Assembly (NCBI GenBank): GCA_020851415.1 | Contig: JADZCU010000042.1 | Location: 1 to 36,948, forward strand | Direction: 5' to 3' | DNA length: 36,948 nt | From: Candidatus Peregrinibacteria bacterium | GTDB lineage: Bacteria; Patescibacteriota; Gracilibacteria; UBA1369 | In this document: positions 24,883-34,400 of the stretch, one piece after another | Numbering within the stretch: position 1 is the stretch's first letter | Layout of the letters: each line of letters begins with the position of its first letter | Translations under genes and position numbers: made by a program | The notes under the pieces: model-generated | What the model was told of the DNA's origin: nothing | The model's database searches: none | What the model saw: the letters and a program-made list of their open reading frames with translations, nothing else

Positions 24883-25524
24883 TCAGTGGTGGCCTCCACC
24901 GTGGTCGTCGGCCTTGGCATGTGCCGCAGCCGGTTCGTCCGGGCTGTTCAGCGCTGACGCGACGACGACCAGGATCAGCACGGTGCCGATCAGCATGATC
25001 ACGGGGTGGTAGGTGAAGCCGGACACGATCGCCTTTCCGGCCATCCACAGGCTCCACATCAGGAAGGCGACTGCGAAGCCGCCAAACACCTTGAACTTTC
25101 CATCCTCCCCCTTAAGGAAGAGGTAGATCGCGCAAGGCACCACCCACGTGAGGAGCAACCAGGGCTCCAGATCGTGCGCCGTGGCCCAGTTGTACATCAA
25201 GGCAGCGCCGATCAGCAGTCCGATGATCTCGAACGGCTTCTCGCGCTTCCCGAACATCCAGCCCGAGACCCCGAAGAAGATTCCCCATGGAACGGCCAGA
25301 ATCACCAGCCAGCAGAGCAGGAACCCACCGCGATTTCCGGCGGCGTACCAGTTCCGCTCCAGGGCGTTGGTGATGTTGTACTGGCCAGTCGCCGCCGTTC
25401 CGCTGCCGGTCGGCATGGAGATCTGGGGCAACTTGTTCTCGCTGCACCCGGCGAGCGGGGCAGCCATGAAGGCCAGGGACAGAACGATCATGAAGCGTGC
25501 GAACAGTGCGTGCAATTTGGTCAC
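24883..25524 (-). CDS. GC-rich lipoprotein-like multi-pass membrane protein, probably transferred
   Basis: 213 residues from GTG at 25524 (AAGG eight bases upstream). The N-terminus is a lipoprotein signal ending in APLAGC, so Cys27 would be lipidated. About five hydrophobic helices follow (about 63-83, 93-105, 110-128, 135-152, 162-183), and the tail is Ala/Asp/His-rich (AKADDHGGGHH). Base composition is unlike its neighbours: 38 of 60 bases are G or C in 25021-25080 against 26 of 60 in 25981-26040, with a preference for C or G in third positions. It has its own promoter and structured leader. No family recognised; its His-rich tail resembles those of two proteins in the next locus. Confidence 0.7.
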   Translation of the reverse strand: MTKLHALFARFMIVLSLAFMAAPLAGCSENKLPQISMPTGSGTAATGQYNITNALERNWYAAGNRGGFLLCWLVILAVPWGIFFGVSGWMFGKREKPFEIIGLLIGAALMYNWATAHDLEPWLLLTWVVPCAIYLFLKGEDGKFKVFGGFAVAFLMWSLWMAGKAIVSGFTYHPVIMLIGTVLILVVVASALNSPDEPAAAHAKADDHGGGHH

Positions 25525-25543
25525 TTGGAACCTTGAACTTTCT

Positions 25544-25613
25544 CTCCACCGAAGTGGAGCATTGGAGTTGTGTGGCCTCAAGCCACGGTCTTTCAACAAC
25601 GTGGCGAAGCCAC
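25544..25613 (-). promoter_or_regulatory. Structured leader with three hairpins
   Basis: In minus-strand order: GTGGC-TTC-GCCAC (25613-25601), GTGGC-N5-GCCAC (25586-25572), and CTCCAC-TTCG-GTGGAG (25559-25544), the last with a stable UUCG tetraloop. They lie in a ~180-base leader, the last one 19 bases before the GTG start. It could be a cis-regulatory RNA. Confidence 0.55.
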
Positions 25614-25709
25614 TGTAAGAGCAGAGAGTACATCTACCCACTTGGCACTTTTTTAAAGTCCGAGCGAGCAAATGACTCCCTGTTCGATATGTCAAAGAAC
25701 AAGCATTGT

Positions 25710-25738
25710 AGGATACAATAAATAAGCTGAATTGTCAA
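25710..25738 (-). promoter_or_regulatory. Promoter of the GC-rich membrane gene
   Basis: Perfect TTGACA (25738-25733), exactly 17 bases, TATCCT (25715-25710). Confidence 0.8.
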
Positions 25739-25800
25739 ATAAAGACACTCTCAAAAACACCTTCCAGAAACAGAAAGAAAGTTACGCAAAGAAATTACCT

Positions 25801-28161
25801 CTACAACTCTATTTTTTTAGTACCCGTACTGTAATCTTTTGTGAATTGAATGCAGCGTTCCTCATAGTCAGAAATAAGATCTGACATCCAGTTAGAGCCG
25901 GTAATTTTGCTGATCTTTGATCCAATCCAAGATTCACGGCGAGCCGGATCATATTTCACCGGATCCAGAGATTTAAAGTAGGCGATTGCAGCACTGTCAC
26001 CAAGAACAGCCAAACGAACTTTATAACCTAAATCTTTTCGCATCTGTTCAACCAGCATCTGCTGGGCTGTAGAAGCATCCTTAAACCAGTTCGGCGGATA
26101 CAACTGTCCCAAAGTAGAAGTATCAAACCTTTCAGCAGCGCTTTTTTCAATATCAATAAGTTTCGTTTCAACATCTCTAAATACACCTTCGTTTGCGGCC
26201 AACTTTGGATTCAATTTTACTTCATCAAGAACAGCCTTTCGATCCTCTTCACTTTCAAAAATTTTCGTCAAAACATCTGCCGGTTTCATTCCACGGAGTT
26301 TATACTTATCAGTAAACCACTGACATATTTTCTGTAACTCTTCGGTTTGAGTAGCATCCATCATGAAGCGTGTTCGCAAACGCTCGGCTCTCCATGGGAA
26401 TTTTTCAGCCCATTCACTGTAATTTATTTTACTTTCAGGTCCAAAAACTTCGGCTGTTGCTTTTTCTTCACGAGCCGGAGGTTTATCAAGAATAACAGCT
26501 TTACGGCTATATTCAGGGCTGCCTTTAATCGGTACGCGGAAGAATTTCAAATACTTTGCGCCTTCTGCAACACGGACACCGTGACCAACTTCCAGAAATC
26601 TAAAAATAGTATCTTTAATGTCAGGATATTTACGTTTCAAAAAATCTTCAGTTTGGGTCAAAATACCGTTCACCATTTCACCAATCTTCTTCTCGTCGGC
26701 GGTAGCCATATCGATAGAAGTTTCATTCACGATATAAAGTGAGTCACCTGGGACTTCAACAAATCGGATGTTTGGAGCAACCGAATCTTTCGTTCCTTCA
26801 GAAGCAGCACGTTTAAAATGCGGTGCAGACTGAGGAGAAAATTTCTTATCAATAAATCCAGGAACATCACCATCTTTCATTACCTCATTTTGGAAATCTT
26901 CCTTAAAATATTTTTCACCCCATTCACGAACCTCCTGATCACTGCCTTTCGTACCACGAACCTTCAAATACAAAGGTCTCATAACACCAAGCCCTTCAGT
27001 AGTAACCCAAAAACCGTTCCAAATTCTATTGCCGTACTCCCGAACACCGTCAACAGTTCGCGCAGCCAGATTACCTTTAAAATCAAGCATGCCGTCCTCA
27101 GACATTTCCGTGGAAATAACCTGTGTCCAGTTGAGCTTCTGTTTTACGTTTCTATATTTAGGAACCAGTTTTTCTACCGGATAACGGCTGAAAAAAGTAT
27201 CAAGCGCTATATAAATCTCTTCCGGTGTCATATCACTGTTTTTCACAGTAACCACCGAAACTTTCTTTTCACCGGATGCTTTAGCATCCTGGTATTTCTT
27301 TGCCAGATCATTAAAATCCTGGGTTCCCATGTAGACAGTACTCTTTCTCAAACACTCTGCATTTTCAGGTGTTGTCTTAAAAGTTTCAGTCCAAAAAGAA
27401 TCCGTATCAACATTATTTTTGCTCCAATCCTTCAAAGTATCTACACCAGATTTACCGGTAAAAAGTTTCACCAGATAATTTAAAGTAATTCCACCGGCAG
27501 CCATTCCACCCGTAAATTTCAAAGCACCCCAAAGTTTCTCACGCATACCGGCAGTCTTTTCGCTGGTACCAAACCATATTGCACCGGCCAAAATACCACC
27601 GACAGTAACCAGTTTTTCACCGGAAGACATTTTCGCGTAATTTTTCTTAATATCTCTCAAAGTATCAGTAAACTGCTCCTTAATGCCCTTTTCAGCAGAA
27701 ATTTTCTCATCCTCGCGTTCACCCACAAAACGTTCACGCAAACGCAGTGAGCGGTAAGCAAGATCACGGACAGTCATATAACAAAGATGCGCCTGGCGAA
27801 GTTTTCCTTCCTTATCCAGTTCATTACGGCGCATCAACTCTTTTTGTAAATTCGAATTAAAAGTATTTTCATTCGTTTCCAGCATAAAGTCAGTCAGGCC
27901 GATTTTCTCAAAATAAGTCTGTCCTTCACGAATCATGTGAGCCATTTCCAACTCACCTTTCGTTCCTCCCTTATCCAAAATTTCCAAAGCAACACGCTGG
28001 TTAAAACGAGTATCAAAATTGTCGGCAGTATATCCGCCCTTATCCAAAAAATCCCGAAGTCGGGCATTATTGAGCGTCTCCTTTTCAGGAATTGCTTCAC
28101 CTTGCTGAGTTTTTTCGTCCTTTCCTCTATATTCACCCAGGACCTGCAGATAATCTCCCAT
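25801..28161 (-). CDS. 786-residue unknown protein with two hydrophobic segments
   Basis: No family recognised. Residues 1-180 are charged and helical (RLRERFVGEREDEK). Two hydrophobic stretches follow (about 184-203, GILAGAIWFGT, and 212-236, GGMAAGGITLNYLVKLF), which could be a membrane hairpin. The rest (about 250-786) is a mixed soluble region with many aromatic residues. No signal peptide and no catalytic motif. It is the last gene of the minus-strand locus but has its own extended -10 promoter and is separated from the gene before it by a bidirectional hairpin. Its promoter is nearly a copy of that of the first gene of the locus, which suggests co-regulation. Confidence 0.8.
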   Translation of the reverse strand: MGDYLQVLGEYRGKDEKTQQGEAIPEKETLNNARLRDFLDKGGYTADNFDTRFNQRVALEILDKGGTKGELEMAHMIREGQTYFEKIGLTDFMLETNENTFNSNLQKELMRRNELDKEGKLRQAHLCYMTVRDLAYRSLRLRERFVGEREDEKISAEKGIKEQFTDTLRDIKKNYAKMSSGEKLVTVGGILAGAIWFGTSEKTAGMREKLWGALKFTGGMAAGGITLNYLVKLFTGKSGVDTLKDWSKNNVDTDSFWTETFKTTPENAECLRKSTVYMGTQDFNDLAKKYQDAKASGEKKVSVVTVKNSDMTPEEIYIALDTFFSRYPVEKLVPKYRNVKQKLNWTQVISTEMSEDGMLDFKGNLAARTVDGVREYGNRIWNGFWVTTEGLGVMRPLYLKVRGTKGSDQEVREWGEKYFKEDFQNEVMKDGDVPGFIDKKFSPQSAPHFKRAASEGTKDSVAPNIRFVEVPGDSLYIVNETSIDMATADEKKIGEMVNGILTQTEDFLKRKYPDIKDTIFRFLEVGHGVRVAEGAKYLKFFRVPIKGSPEYSRKAVILDKPPAREEKATAEVFGPESKINYSEWAEKFPWRAERLRTRFMMDATQTEELQKICQWFTDKYKLRGMKPADVLTKIFESEEDRKAVLDEVKLNPKLAANEGVFRDVETKLIDIEKSAAERFDTSTLGQLYPPNWFKDASTAQQMLVEQMRKDLGYKVRLAVLGDSAAIAYFKSLDPVKYDPARRESWIGSKISKITGSNWMSDLISDYEERCIQFTKDYSTGTKKIEL

Positions 28162-28186
28162 GGTTTACGAACAAAAATATCTAATT

Positions 28187-28195
28187 ATTATATCA
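28187..28195 (-). promoter_or_regulatory. Extended -10 promoter of the 786-residue gene (twin promoter, copy 2)
   Basis: TGATATAAT (28195-28187) with a weak -35. The bases from 28205 to 28172 match the region 34540-34507 closely, including TAGATATTTTTG just downstream. The leader is about 20 bases with no ribosome binding site. Confidence 0.75.
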
Positions 28196-28196
28196 C

Positions 28197-28226
28197 AAAA
28201 GCCTTCAGAAAGCCATTAAGGCTTTT
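28197..28226 (-). terminator. Hairpin terminator inside the helical-protein locus
   Basis: AAAGCCTT and AAGGCTTT pair around a 12-base loop, with short T runs on both strands. The stop codon of the 140-residue gene lies in the stem. Probably bidirectional and perhaps leaky. Confidence 0.7.
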
Positions 28227-28638
28227 TCGTAAGCAACTTTGCCCTCAGGGCGGCAATTTCATCAGTTTCTCCCGTTTTTCTCATTCCCTCAAGCGATGCC
28301 ATCATTTCCTTCTCGGCGCCAAGGATTTCCCCTGTAAAAGCCTTATATTGGCTATTATTGTAGTCATCCTGAGTCTCTGTAAGACGTTCAAGATAGGGAA
28401 GTGACTGTTCCTTCAAAGCCCTGAGTCTGGCTTCATCAGAAGCAAGAGCCCCTTCAACAAACTCAATCGAACTATCCAGCATTTGCAAGTGCTGTGTCAT
28501 TTCTGCCATAAACTGGTCCTCGTCGCCCGCGCTGGCATCATTTGAGCTCAATTTTGAGATCCAATAAGCCTTTCGATCCGCCGGAAGTCCGGAAGTCTCA
28601 AGCGCCAGAAGAAAATTTTGAAGAGAAGTAGTATCCAT
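28216..28638 (-). CDS. 140-residue unknown helical protein
   Basis: A small, acidic, wholly helical protein (MDTTSLQNFLLALETSGLPA at the N-terminus, then long amphipathic helices). No motif recognised and no signal peptide. It follows the 628-residue gene after 20 bases, in the same operon, and ends in a terminator. It could be a partner or chaperone-like subunit of the larger proteins; that is inference from position only. Confidence 0.7.
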   Translation of the reverse strand: MDTTSLQNFLLALETSGLPADRKAYWISKLSSNDASAGDEDQFMAEMTQHLQMLDSSIEFVEGALASDEARLRALKEQSLPYLERLTETQDDYNNSQYKAFTGEILGAEKEMMASLEGMRKTGETDEIAALRAKLLTKKP

Positions 28639-28658
28639 AAAATTGAAGAGTAGTGGTA

Positions 28659-30545
28659 TTAGTTAACTGTAGCTTGTGCCCCACCGTTGGGATTTACATT
28701 TTTATTTTTCTTTTTGTCGGCCGCACGTTTGCGGTACTCCGCCAAAAGACGCTTATACACATCGGGTGTAAATCCACGCACACCTTCACTCTCATATTCG
28801 GGCGTAGCTTTGAAAGCCTCCAAAACACCTTTCATCTCACCCATATCGGCCTTCTCTTTGGAAAGCTCCTCAACCGTTCGATACACCTTAAAAAAATCTT
28901 CAGTCAAAGCCCCCATAAGTTTGCCTCCATCGGCAATGAAAGTTGTGCCGTCAAACTTACCGTCAAAGAAAAATCGCATCATTCTCTTTCGTTCAGGAGA
29001 AAGCTGTTTCAATTTTTCCAGGAAAATTTGCGGACCTTCGGTAAAATGAGGAGACCGTGCAATGAAAGCCAAAATCTCATCGTACTGTTTACCGTCCAAA
29101 TCAAGCTTTCCGGTCAACTCTTTCCACACCGGCTCAAAATCTTCCCTCAACTGATCCGAAAGTTCCGGACGTTTACTGTTCAGAACAATTTGATCATAAA
29201 TCGAATCAAAATCCTCTGACTTATAGTGATCGGGCCATAAGTTGGCATAATCCGCCAAAATACGATCCGCAGTTGTTGGATCCTTGGCATACTCTTTAGC
29301 CATACCCATAAACTTCACAACATTTTCCGGCGTAAGCTGAGCCACGCGTGACTCTTTCAATAAAAGTTTGCCATCCAGTTTCCCGCTGAAAAAGAACCGA
29401 AGATATTTTCCCATATAAGCATCAACTCGCTGAGTTTTAATCAAATCACGCAAAATTCCAGGCTGGTCTTTACGCATGGTTTCAAGAAATCCCGAGATCT
29501 CCTGTTCGGAAGGATCTTTATCAAACATTTCCTTCCACCAGCGTGCAATCTGCGCCTTCTCTCTGGACTTTTCAAGCGCGGTTGTTGGCGCAAGATAAAC
29601 ATCATTCAATGATCGTGCATGAGCAGGTTTAATACCAATAGCTTCATTCAGAAAAAACTCCATGTGAGTAATTCCCACATCTTTACCAAAAGCGGCTACC
29701 TGCTTACGGATGTTCGCCAATTGCTCATTATAAGCAGTCTCATCCATATCATCCTTATGCGCCTGTAACGTTTCAACCGTCGTCCCAAAACTTTTCTGAA
29801 AAAGTGCGCGACCCTTTTCGCGTAAAACCTGAACTTTTGCCAGTGTCGCTTCCAAAACCTTTTTATGATCCTCAAGCGTTTTAGTATCTTCCTTCAGTTT
29901 TTTAATTTTGTCCTTGGCGTGAAGATCATACTCCTCACGGGCGCGCTGCCGTTGGTTCCAGGCCGCCCCAAGACTCTCCACACTGTTCAAATCCGTAGAG
30001 AAAATCGTGTTCCAGGTCCCGCGCGCCTCCATTCGAGCCTTAAAAATATCGCGCGCCATACCAAGAACATTAGAAGTAGACTCTTTTGCCGCTGTCAAAA
30101 CAGCCAATTGCGCTTTGTTCGCTTCAATACGATCTTCAATCTCCTGAGTCTCTCGCATGATCGAATCAAGTTCATCCGCATCAACATTTTTACCAAAAAC
30201 TCTTCGAAAAACATTCCCCGCTTTCACTCGAACACTAAACTTTTCATCAACACCCACCGGCTTAAATTTCCCGTTTACCACATCAACCTGATCCTCAAAT
30301 TTATTCAGAATTTTTTCTTCCTGTTCAGTTTTAACCTTAGCCCGAAGATCCGCCACACGTTTCATAACTTCACGTCGAAAACGCAATTGCAGTTCACTGT
30401 GGATCGTCTCCTTTTTTAGGACATCCTCCACCAATTTATCCGCAGCCTCAGCTTTATCCTTCGGAAGTTTTGCCGCCTGTTTCACTGTGGACTCAACCAC
30501 CTCCTGATAATACTGCTGCTCAGTCTGAGAAATTCTATCAGCCAT
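28659..30545 (-). CDS. 628-residue unknown protein with paired FFFxGKxDG repeats
   Basis: No family recognised. Residues 1-80 and 125-290 are long charged helices, probably coiled coil. The C-terminal half holds two copies of a module marked by RFFFSGKLDG (about 383-392) and RFFFDGKFDG (about 524-533), each followed by helices, so a domain of about 140 residues appears duplicated. The end is basic and disordered. No signal peptide or membrane helix. It lies between the 129- and 140-residue genes with 19- and 20-base gaps, with no ribosome binding site. Confidence 0.8.
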   Translation of the reverse strand: MADRISQTEQQYYQEVVESTVKQAAKLPKDKAEAADKLVEDVLKKETIHSELQLRFRREVMKRVADLRAKVKTEQEEKILNKFEDQVDVVNGKFKPVGVDEKFSVRVKAGNVFRRVFGKNVDADELDSIMRETQEIEDRIEANKAQLAVLTAAKESTSNVLGMARDIFKARMEARGTWNTIFSTDLNSVESLGAAWNQRQRAREEYDLHAKDKIKKLKEDTKTLEDHKKVLEATLAKVQVLREKGRALFQKSFGTTVETLQAHKDDMDETAYNEQLANIRKQVAAFGKDVGITHMEFFLNEAIGIKPAHARSLNDVYLAPTTALEKSREKAQIARWWKEMFDKDPSEQEISGFLETMRKDQPGILRDLIKTQRVDAYMGKYLRFFFSGKLDGKLLLKESRVAQLTPENVVKFMGMAKEYAKDPTTADRILADYANLWPDHYKSEDFDSIYDQIVLNSKRPELSDQLREDFEPVWKELTGKLDLDGKQYDEILAFIARSPHFTEGPQIFLEKLKQLSPERKRMMRFFFDGKFDGTTFIADGGKLMGALTEDFFKVYRTVEELSKEKADMGEMKGVLEAFKATPEYESEGVRGFTPDVYKRLLAEYRKRAADKKKNKNVNPNGGAQATVN

Positions 30546-30564
30546 ATTTTTTTATTTTAGTTTT

Positions 30565-30954
30565 TTATTTTTTTTCGAGAATTTTGATGATCTCAACCCG
30601 TAATCGGATGATTAACGGTCCCAATTCATGTTGTATTTCGTGATCTTTTTGCAAAGCCGCAATGGCCTTAACCGCTTCAACACGAGTTTTAGCTCTCAAT
30701 TTTTTTGCACTCTCAGTCGCAATCCTTTTAAGTGCTGACAATTGTTCCGGAGTTGCCTGTTTTGGCGCATCATGCAAGTACTGTGCAAACTCATCATGTC
30801 CATGCCCGTGTCCGCCACCATGTCCATGTTCGGCACCATGGCCGCCATGTCCGGCCCCGTGCCCTCCATGCGAGTCACCATGACCTTCTCCATGTTCACC
30901 ATGATGTTCATCATGGCCGTGCCCTTCAGTATGTTCAGAATGTGTTTCAGACAT
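30565..30954 (-). CDS. 129-residue protein with a histidine/glycine-rich N-terminal half
   Basis: The first ~55 residues are built of H, G, E and D (HGHDEHHGEHGEGHGDSHG), with over 20 histidines, and the rest (about 56-129) is an ordinary helical domain. His-rich tails of this kind typically bind Ni2+, Zn2+ or Cu2+ in metal chaperones, but I see no metallochaperone domain beside it. No signal peptide. It is in an operon with a DUF5663-like gene (12-base gap) and the 628-residue gene. Metal storage or metal-dependent assembly is a hypothesis. Confidence 0.75.
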   Translation of the reverse strand: MSETHSEHTEGHGHDEHHGEHGEGHGDSHGGHGAGHGGHGAEHGHGGGHGHGHDEFAQYLHDAPKQATPEQLSALKRIATESAKKLRAKTRVEAVKAIAALQKDHEIQHELGPLIIRLRVEIIKILEKK

Positions 30955-30966
30955 ATATATAAATAA

Positions 30967-31335
30967 TTAAACCGCCAAAGGCTGCTTCATGGCACGTTCC
31001 ACCATGCTCGCTTCGCCAACCAGTTCCGAATACAAAGAATTAATGGCACGCTCCAACTGCTCTTTCAGTCCGTCAATACTGCTCGCAAGAACCATCAACG
31101 CATCAACTTCATCCAGTTCCGGATGATCCTCGAGCATCTTTTCAAACAGCTCCAGATCACGCTTCGTAAACGCACCGATAACAGTATCCAAAATGCGTTC
31201 CGTAAGCATCGTTTCAATCTGATCATGCAACGCTTCAAGAGTTTCCGGACGAACCTCGCCCAGTTGCATATCCTGAATAACACGGTCACCAAACTCGGTT
31301 GGATTAAAGTACAGAGTTTTCTTTTGATCTGACAT
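30967..31335 (-). CDS. 122-residue helical protein, DUF5663-like
   Basis: Acidic helical protein with evenly spaced hydrophobic positions (TLEALHDQIETMLTERILD, FEKMLEDHPELDEVDALM). The pattern resembles DUF5663-type small proteins common in CPR genomes, from memory only. AAAGG ends one base before the ATG, too close to act as a ribosome binding site. It follows the 1022-residue gene by 65 non-coding bases. Confidence 0.7.
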   Translation of the reverse strand: MSDQKKTLYFNPTEFGDRVIQDMQLGEVRPETLEALHDQIETMLTERILDTVIGAFTKRDLELFEKMLEDHPELDEVDALMVLASSIDGLKEQLERAINSLYSELVGEASMVERAMKQPLAV

Positions 31336-31400
31336 ACCTTTGAGAATTAATAATTATTATTTTTGTAAAACGCTTAGTGGTTTTGGGCGCCGATGCCTTC

Positions 31401-34400
31401 CTAATGATGCCCCCCACCGTGGCCGCCCCCGCCATGCCCGCCTCCGTGACCACCTGCCTTCGAAGGTGTAAATGCCCATTTCCACATAGGTCCCACAATA
31501 TTTCCCGCCAGAACAAATGGTGCTTTAGCAATCTTCAATGCAGTCCCGCCAATCCATTTAATTGGTCGGACAATTCCATGTCGAACCACAGGTTTCGCGA
31601 CTTTATTCACTCCAACGCTGGCAACCTTACCGCCTTTATCAGCCACAGCCCCAAGCGCGGACTTACCAACTCCTGCCGCAACCTTCGCCACGTCATAAGC
31701 CTCTTTCATGGCAAGCGCCGTAGATAAAGCCTTATAAGCGGTACTCAAACCACTTTCCTCAATCGAGTGCTCAAAATCACCATCGGACATACCGCTGGCT
31801 TTCGCCTCTTTTTTCTTTTCGTGAATTTTATCCAGGAATTTATCCTTCAAAAATTTCTTACTGAACATATTTTTCCAGTCGGCCAGTTTATCCGTCACTT
31901 TCTGGAAAATGGTACGTTCATCTTTCATCTGAGTTTCATATTTTTCACGCAACATATTCAAAACAATTTCCGCTTTATTGCCGTGCATAGTATTCACTTT
32001 TTCCTGGCGTGCACTCGCACGCAACACAGCACGAACCTTCAGCAGTGTGCGTATCAATTTTTCCATAGCTTCCGCATCGCGGTCATCAAGCTCTATTTTT
32101 CCTTCATGATGAGCGCTTTCAAACTTCAAATACGAAGAACGCAGTCTCATCGAATAATCGAACAAAGTCTTATACATTTCCGGGCTGCGAATATCTCCAA
32201 CACGACTGATTCGATCAATAATATCCGACTCCTGAATATCAGGTGGCATATCTTTAAACACGGAAAAGTTTTTATCCATGCCGGCAATATAATTAATCAA
32301 ATCTTTTCCACGATAAACTTTACGATTCTGATACCAGTCTTTCACCCACTGTTTCGCACGGCTCATTTTTCCATGATCTTTGCTCAACCATTGCTGATGT
32401 TCAAGATTAGTAGAACGGTGTACCTGCAGCATAACACCAGCTTCGTCTACCAACATATCAGCTGAAGCCTCTGCGTCCGCGTAAGCCATAGCCGGATCCA
32501 TAATACCAACACGGACAGCTTCACCACGCATAAGTTCAACCAACAGTTCATAAGGTTTCAACTGAGTTTTCAATTTAAACACTTTCAAACATTCATCAAT
32601 AACTTCCTTCTTCGCTTTCTTAGCATTCTCCGGTTTAAAATGATCCCGGAAAATCTTACGTAAAGGAGATTCGTCATCAGAAGGGCCTGTAGGATCTGCA
32701 GTACGACTAGCGGCTGGCGCTCTTGCCGCTTCTGCTATTGCAGCTGCAGCTTCCTCAGCATTTGTTATACCAAAAACACCTTTCTCCTTAGAACGATCAG
32801 GTTCGGTATCCACAATTCTTGTAATCATCACGCGCAAATTAGACACTGGGTCGGGAGTCGCAACTGCCGGAAGTGCTTTACTGTCATCCAATAATTTTTT
32901 CAAATCTGTCGCACTCTTCAAAAAAGCGGTCTCCGCTTCACGAACAGAAGTAAACATCTGTTTTTTGACAGCCTGTTTAGCGGTAATTGAAGCCTTTGTT
33001 TCTTTAATAAGATCTTTAACGGTATTGGCAGAAGAGTCCTGTTGATTGTTTCCACCCCTGTTACCACCAGGAGCAGGATTAGCTCTCGCCGTCGCAGCAG
33101 CTGCTAAAATAGTCTCCAAATTTTGGTTATATTTTGCCAATGCCATCGACTCTTCCAACAGTTCTTTACCAAGTGTCGCCGCCTCCGTATACAAATCATT
33201 CAAACCACTATATTTCGTAGCCAATAGCTCATTCGCTTCCTCAATTTTTTTCTTCTTATCCTCCGGCTTTTCTTTCCCTTCCTCATGATGATCGTCATGA
33301 CCGTGGCCATGACTTTCTTTAATCTTTATATCCTTCAATTTTTTCACCAGATCCTCAAGTTCCGGTTTCAAATCCGGAGCATTCGGATCACTCATGCGGC
33401 TCTCCAAATAATGTACCAAAGCCATCGCCTCGGCATTATGCTCAAGCTTATACAAAGCATCATGTTCCAAAACTTCATGTAACAAAAGATGATGAACATC
33501 ATGGTTCGAATGCTCAAGATCCCGAATAAAATTTGCTAAACGCTGTGGATCATAGACGGTACTTGAAACCATCTCATGACGTTCCTGGCCTTCAATTTTT
33601 TTGAACTGCAGTAATCGGTCAAATGGTGACAACGGTGGGCTGGCAGCCCTTCGAGCAAATATCTCGTGCGTCAAACCAACGGCACGGGTCACAAAATGAT
33701 CCAAAATATTCGGATCTTGCTGATAAGCCAAATCCCGCATCTGCGCCAATTCCCACGGTCTTGCAGAAGCCAGCTGGACAGCCTGTTGATAACGCAAAGC
33801 TGTTTGCGGTGTAAATCCTCGGGGTAAATTCGCCGGAACCGGTGGTAACTCAACTCCCAGTGTTTGAAGAGAGCTCTGCACAATACTGCGCTGCGCATCA
33901 TTCAAATCTTCCAGAGCACGGTTGGCCAGTCTCATCGACATCCCGGCAATAGTTTTTTGATCATCAAAAGCCTCCAGAAAGCGTTTTTCTGGATCAGTCT
34001 TTGGAGAAATAAAATTCGTGAGTTTTTTAAAAGCATGTTTCCCCAGGTGGAAAATTTTTCCCAAACGACCGCGTTCAACGCCATCATCCAGCTGCTCCTC
34101 TGGAACATTGATTTTTCGCTTAACACCCATACCTGCTTCCTCCTTTTGCTCATCCGGAAAAACCTCCTTCAAAAACCTTTGCGTCACACGTTCGTCCAAA
34201 AGCTGAGCATTCACTTTGCTGAACTCCCGGCGAACACCCAAACGTTCACGATCAGTCGCCTGATCGCCAAGTTGCAAAAACCCCTGGCGTTCTTTTACAT
34301 TCTCTGCCAGTTCACCGGAACGTCGAAGAGCTTCCGTTACACGAAACTCTTCCATGTTGAGCGGAGCATCTTCGTCGACTTTCTTTTTCAACAACACAGC

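Noticed and set aside
25006-25618. Long plus-strand open frames opposite the GC-rich membrane gene
   Set aside because: They mirror a GC-rich gene on the other strand, have no promoter or ribosome binding site, and show unstructured composition.
24724-25735. AATAAATA-like direct repeats flanking the GC-rich island
   Set aside because: About 10 A/T-rich bases with imperfect match; too weak to call an attachment or target-site duplication.
30662-30962. Plus-strand frames rich in Cys/Pro or His opposite the His-rich gene
   Set aside because: They are shadows of the repetitive His/Gly codons on the minus strand.
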